NCBI RefSeq assembly: GCF_003148565.1
Contig: NZ_QGGL01000006.1
Location: 124,001-188,000 of the forward strand
Length of the DNA stretch: 64,000 nucleotides
Source: Tumebacillus permanentifrigoris
GTDB taxonomy: Bacteria; Bacillota; Bacilli; Tumebacillales; Tumebacillaceae
Direction of reading: 5' to 3'
The position numbers were made by a program, and so were the translations under genes. This document shows positions 61,445-64,000 of the stretch, piece by piece. The notes below the pieces were generated by a model that ran no database searches, was not told the origin of the DNA, and saw only the letters and a program-made list of their open reading frames with translations. Every line of letters starts with the position of its first letter. The stretch's first letter is position 1.

Positions 61445-62566
61445 ATGAGCCAAGACGCCAAGCAAGTTTCTCGTGAAGAAGAAAGGAACTTGCAATCTGT
61501 TTCCCGAGCTGTGAGAACCCCGCAAACATCCAGCAGGATGTCCCCGCTCACTCAACTGCATTCCTTACAAAAAACGATTGGCAATCAAGCGACCACGCGC
61601 ATGCTACAAACCATGCAGGCGTCCCAGATGAAGCGCAACGCACAAGCATACGCGCCGATCCAAAGGATGCCGATCAAAGACCTTCCCAAAGAATTCGGGA
61701 CTTTATATGGTTCTACCGGGATCAAGATGTCGGGAGAACTGATGTTATTTAAAAAATGGCTTGCTGGTTTGGTGGAGGAAAAGTTCGACAAAAACGTTGT
61801 CGATTTCATCGACGATGATGCGTTTACAAGCGAGACATTGGCCGACTACTTCGCTCAATACCAAGTCTTCAAATCGTCAGTCGGACCCGAGTTGAAAAAC
61901 AACAAAAAAGCAGATGTGCCAGTACCGCAAGGCATGTACTTGGTGGCCAGCCAATCCGAACTGGAAGCGGGACTCTATACAGACGGGGCTTCCCCTTGTG
62001 TCATCGTCGGGTTTCACCTGAAGATGGACGACACGGGGGATGGAGACATTTTGGCGATTGCACACTTTGACAGCGAGTCAGACCCTGGGATGTTTGACGA
62101 AATGTATGAAGCTGTGAAGGCGAGAGCAGGCGATGTGATCGACTCGGAGCCTGTGACCAAGATCTACGTGGCTGGAGGCGCCGGCAAGAAAAGTGAACAG
62201 GCACAGAGCGGACTCGCAGGATACCAACTGTTTACCGCGATAGCTGCGCTGGCCGATGCAGTTGCTTCCCAAATCAACAATGTCCAAGTCATCAAAAGGC
62301 GTTCCTTAGATGGCAAAGAAATCGGTGCCAGAATCGATGCATCGGGTGGTATGAAACGATTCAACAATTCAGCAATCGATCATACGAAACCTGAAGACTT
62401 GCAGGACCTCAATGCTCTGCATGCAGCAAAGTTCCTGTTAGACAACGGCAAGATGTTAAAGAATTCGGATGAGCAAGACGTCTCCTCTGGGGTTAACAAT
62501 AAAAAAGCCATCGAAGACTCCGTAGCCATTGTGGATGCGCAACATGCACAACAAGAAGAGGAATAG
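61445..62566 (+). CDS. Probable CheD/CNF1-like glutamine deamidase with IGNQA-type N-terminus
   Basis: 373 residues. N-terminus (1-80) is polar and contains LHSLQKTIGNQATTRML (38-54), like the L-x2-L-Q-x3-G-N-(Q/R)-A motif common at the start of eCIS-associated and other polymorphic effector proteins. The middle domain (about 155-310) can be read as a CheD/CNF1-type deamidase: T179-x5-C185 in TDGASPCVIVGFHL, then H207 in AIAHFDS, and later a CheD-like AGGAGKK and EIGARIDASGGM. C185 is the only cysteine. T, C and H match the order of the CheD catalytic triad. A charged helical tail follows. Chemotaxis genes are absent, so an effector role is more likely than CheD itself; that is inference. ATG 61445 follows GAGGAG. 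Confidence 0.55.
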   Translation: MSQDAKQVSREEERNLQSVSRAVRTPQTSSRMSPLTQLHSLQKTIGNQATTRMLQTMQASQMKRNAQAYAPIQRMPIKDLPKEFGTLYGSTGIKMSGELMLFKKWLAGLVEEKFDKNVVDFIDDDAFTSETLADYFAQYQVFKSSVGPELKNNKKADVPVPQGMYLVASQSELEAGLYTDGASPCVIVGFHLKMDDTGDGDILAIAHFDSESDPGMFDEMYEAVKARAGDVIDSEPVTKIYVAGGAGKKSEQAQSGLAGYQLFTAIAALADAVASQINNVQVIKRRSLDGKEIGARIDASGGMKRFNNSAIDHTKPEDLQDLNALHAAKFLLDNGKMLKNSDEQDVSSGVNNKKAIEDSVAIVDAQHAQQEEE

Positions 62567-62653
62567 TTGAACAAGCGGCAACTCTCTCTCGTTTGTTTCA
62601 ATCAACCTGTTTCGCTATACTAAGGAGTGTCGATACATAGAGGAGGTTTCCCC

Positions 62654-63850
62654 ATGCTGGACTTTCAATTGCATATGCCGACCCGGATCGTTTTCGGGCG
62701 TGGAGAAGTAGAAAAAGTCGGAGCAGAGGCGGCTCGCATCGCGGGCAAGGTCCTGCTGGTAACTGGACGGACAGCAACCCGCAAAACGGGCGTCCTGCAA
62801 CGCGTGTTGGATTCGCTGGCAATGGCGGGTGTGGAAGTTGTTGTATTTGACCGCATCGAACCGAACCCGCGCACACACACCGTGGACGAGGGCGGTCGCA
62901 TCGCCCGCGAGGAAAACTGCGGGCTGGTCATCGGCCTCGGCGGCGGTTCGGCGATGGACGCGGCGAAGGCGATCGCGGCAGTCGCCATCTCGGGCATCCC
63001 AAGCCATGAATACATCTCTGGCAACCAAACGGGTCGCTGGATGGAGCTCTTGCCTGTCAACGAAGCGCTGCCGATCATGACCGTCCCGACGCTCGCTGCC
63101 ACCGGTTCGGAAGCGAACAGCGGCGGTGTGCTCACACACGAACCAACCAAGGAAAAAGGCGGCGTCGGCGGCCCGGCCCTCTACCCGAGAGTCGCGATCA
63201 TCGACCCGGAATTGACCTTCACCGTCGCCCCGGACTATACGGCAGACGGCGCGGTCGATATGTTTACACACTTGTACGAGTCCTACCTGACCGGCGCCGA
63301 GGACGCACATGTCCAAGACCACATCTCCGAAGGTCTGATGCGCGCGGCTGTCGAGTGGGGTCCGGTCGCCTACAAGGAACCGGAGAACTACGAAGCCCGC
63401 GCTGCACTCATGTGGGCATCGACCGTCGCGCTGATCGGCATCCCGAACGGAGGCCGTGGTGGTGCATTCCCTGTGCATGCGATGGAGCACACCCTGTCGG
63501 CGTGGTTTGACATCTCGCACGGACGCGGTCTCGCGATCCTCGCACCGGCGTACTTCCGCATCGTTGCCGCCGATCGTCCGCATCGCATCGCCCGTCTGGG
63601 CCGCCATGTGTTTGGCGTACAGGAAGCGGATGACCGCGTAGCTGCGGAGAAAACGATCAAAGCGATGATCGACTGGTTCAAGTCGATGGACGTCTACCTC
63701 AAACTGTCCGGCGTCGGCATCGACCGCGAATCGCTTGCCCCGATGGCGGCAGATGCTGTTCGCGTCGGCGGTCGTGGCGCTGGTTTCATCGCGGCAACGC
63801 GCAATCTGGAAGTTCAAGATGTGCTGAAGATCTACGAAGAGAGTTTCTAA
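62654..63850 (+). CDS. Iron-containing alcohol dehydrogenase (butanol dehydrogenase-like)
   Basis: 398 residues. The group III fold is clear: FGRGEVEKVG, GLGGGSAMDAAKAIA (about 94-108, NAD(P) binding), PTLAATGSEAN (about 146-156), and the iron ligands in DYTADGAVDMFTHLYESYL (Asp, His near 193-200), HAMEHTLSAWFDISHGRGLAI (two His near 275-290). It reduces aldehydes such as butanal or oxidises alcohols; substrate not predictable. ATG 62654 follows GAGGAGGTTTCC. Confidence 0.9.
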   Translation: MLDFQLHMPTRIVFGRGEVEKVGAEAARIAGKVLLVTGRTATRKTGVLQRVLDSLAMAGVEVVVFDRIEPNPRTHTVDEGGRIAREENCGLVIGLGGGSAMDAAKAIAAVAISGIPSHEYISGNQTGRWMELLPVNEALPIMTVPTLAATGSEANSGGVLTHEPTKEKGGVGGPALYPRVAIIDPELTFTVAPDYTADGAVDMFTHLYESYLTGAEDAHVQDHISEGLMRAAVEWGPVAYKEPENYEARAALMWASTVALIGIPNGGRGGAFPVHAMEHTLSAWFDISHGRGLAILAPAYFRIVAADRPHRIARLGRHVFGVQEADDRVAAEKTIKAMIDWFKSMDVYLKLSGVGIDRESLAPMAADAVRVGGRGAGFIAATRNLEVQDVLKIYEESF

Positions 63851-63867
63851 GCGACATCCCGACCTGC

Positions 63868-63902
63868 CAAAAAACCTCACGCATCCCTGCGTGAGGTTTT
63901 TG
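63868..63902 (+). terminator. Terminator after the alcohol dehydrogenase gene
   Basis: AAAAAACCTCACGCAtccCTGCGTGAGGTTTTT. Confidence 0.9.
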
Positions 63903-63906
63903 AATA

Positions 63907-63915
63907 TGTTATAAT
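63907..63915 (+). promoter_or_regulatory. Extended -10 promoter of the last gene
   Basis: TGTTATAAT, a perfect TGn-TATAAT, 27 bases before ATG 63942. Confidence 0.6.
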
Positions 63916-63941
63916 AATCAGAAAAGAGGGGGAGTTCACGC

Positions 63942-64000
63942 ATGGAAAACCTGTCCTTCCTTGAAAAATACAAACAAGATCACACCCACCGCATGAACAA
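63942..64000 (+). CDS. Start of a second Mpo1-like (DUF962) protein, cut by the window edge
   Basis: Only 19 residues are visible: MENLSFLEKYKQDHTHRMN. The F-x2-K-Y-x3-H-x3-M-N pattern is how many DUF962/Mpo1 proteins begin (an H-x3-(M/V/T)-N before T-H-x-I-G). AGAGGGGGAG provides a ribosome binding site. The call is weak because the rest of the gene is outside. Confidence 0.4.
   Translation, partial: MENLSFLEKYKQDHTHRMN

Noticed and set aside
61445-62566. Calling the gene a chemotaxis CheD
   Set aside because: It is more than twice CheD length, has an effector-like N-terminus and no chemotaxis neighbours; only the catalytic-core resemblance is retained.

Overview
The window reads as a chromosome segment of an endospore-forming Bacillota of the Bacillales. 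The evidence is a sporulation checkpoint protein (Sda), the sporulation membrane protein YtaF, YheC/D-YheB-YheA, strong AGGAGG ribosome binding sites, GTG/TTG starts, and the gene order ytkL / ytpI-ytoI / dnaE / ytsJ / accDA / pfkA / pyk / fxsA / icd-mdh / polA-mutM-ytaF-coaE known from Bacillus subtilis. The moderately high GC and several gene families fit the Alicyclobacillaceae (for example Tumebacillus); that genus-level guess is inference.

Layout. 0-6.8 kb: end of a YheC/D spore-coat ATP-grasp gene, an Mpo1-like protein, a UbiA prenyltransferase, yheB, yheA, the metallo-hydrolase ytkL, a DUF3243 gene, ytpI and ytoI. 6.8-8.8 kb: an AT-richer two-gene island (SMC/OLD-like ATPase plus a PD-(D/E)xK nuclease-like partner broken by one in-frame TAA), in the slot where B. 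subtilis has nrnA. 8.9-25.8 kb: UbiB-like kinase, dnaE, a pgpA-family gene, then central carbon and lipid genes: malic enzyme, accD-accA, pfkA, pyk, a thioesterase, fxsA, an EamA transporter, icd and mdh. 25.9-30.4 kb: a long leader and a four-gene oligopeptide/dipeptide ABC transporter without a binding protein. 30.4-36 kb: polA, mutM, ytaF, coaE and a lytic transglycosylase. 36-41 kb: hpt, a tail-anchored protein, an RlmE/RlmM-like methyltransferase, a previously easy-to-miss 46-residue sda gene with five DnaA boxes upstream, and citZ, here separated from icd-mdh.

41-56 kb holds accessory surface and signalling genes: CBS-ACT protein, amidase-SLH plus holin, VanZ, CBS pair, DUF4383, a short glycosyltransferase-like protein coupled to a sugar nucleotidyltransferase with a dead phosphomannomutase half, a secreted YcdB/SLH protein, an XRE-TPR regulator, a PIG-L deacetylase, an M23 peptidase and a DUF47-Pit phosphate uptake pair. 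56-64 kb is the most unusual part: a Gln-rich repeat protein, a decayed DUF169 gene, two PCP-reductase-domain paralogues, a lipoprotein, a ferritin-like protein, htpX, a probable CheD/CNF1-like glutamine deamidase with an IGNQA-type N-terminus under a palindromic promoter, an Fe-alcohol dehydrogenase and the start of a second Mpo1-like gene.

The best candidates for something undescribed are the deamidase-like protein (61.4-62.6 kb), the ATPase/nuclease island (6.8-8.8 kb) and the Gln-rich repeat protein (56.3-57.4 kb). No tRNA, rRNA, CRISPR array or intact insertion sequence was seen.
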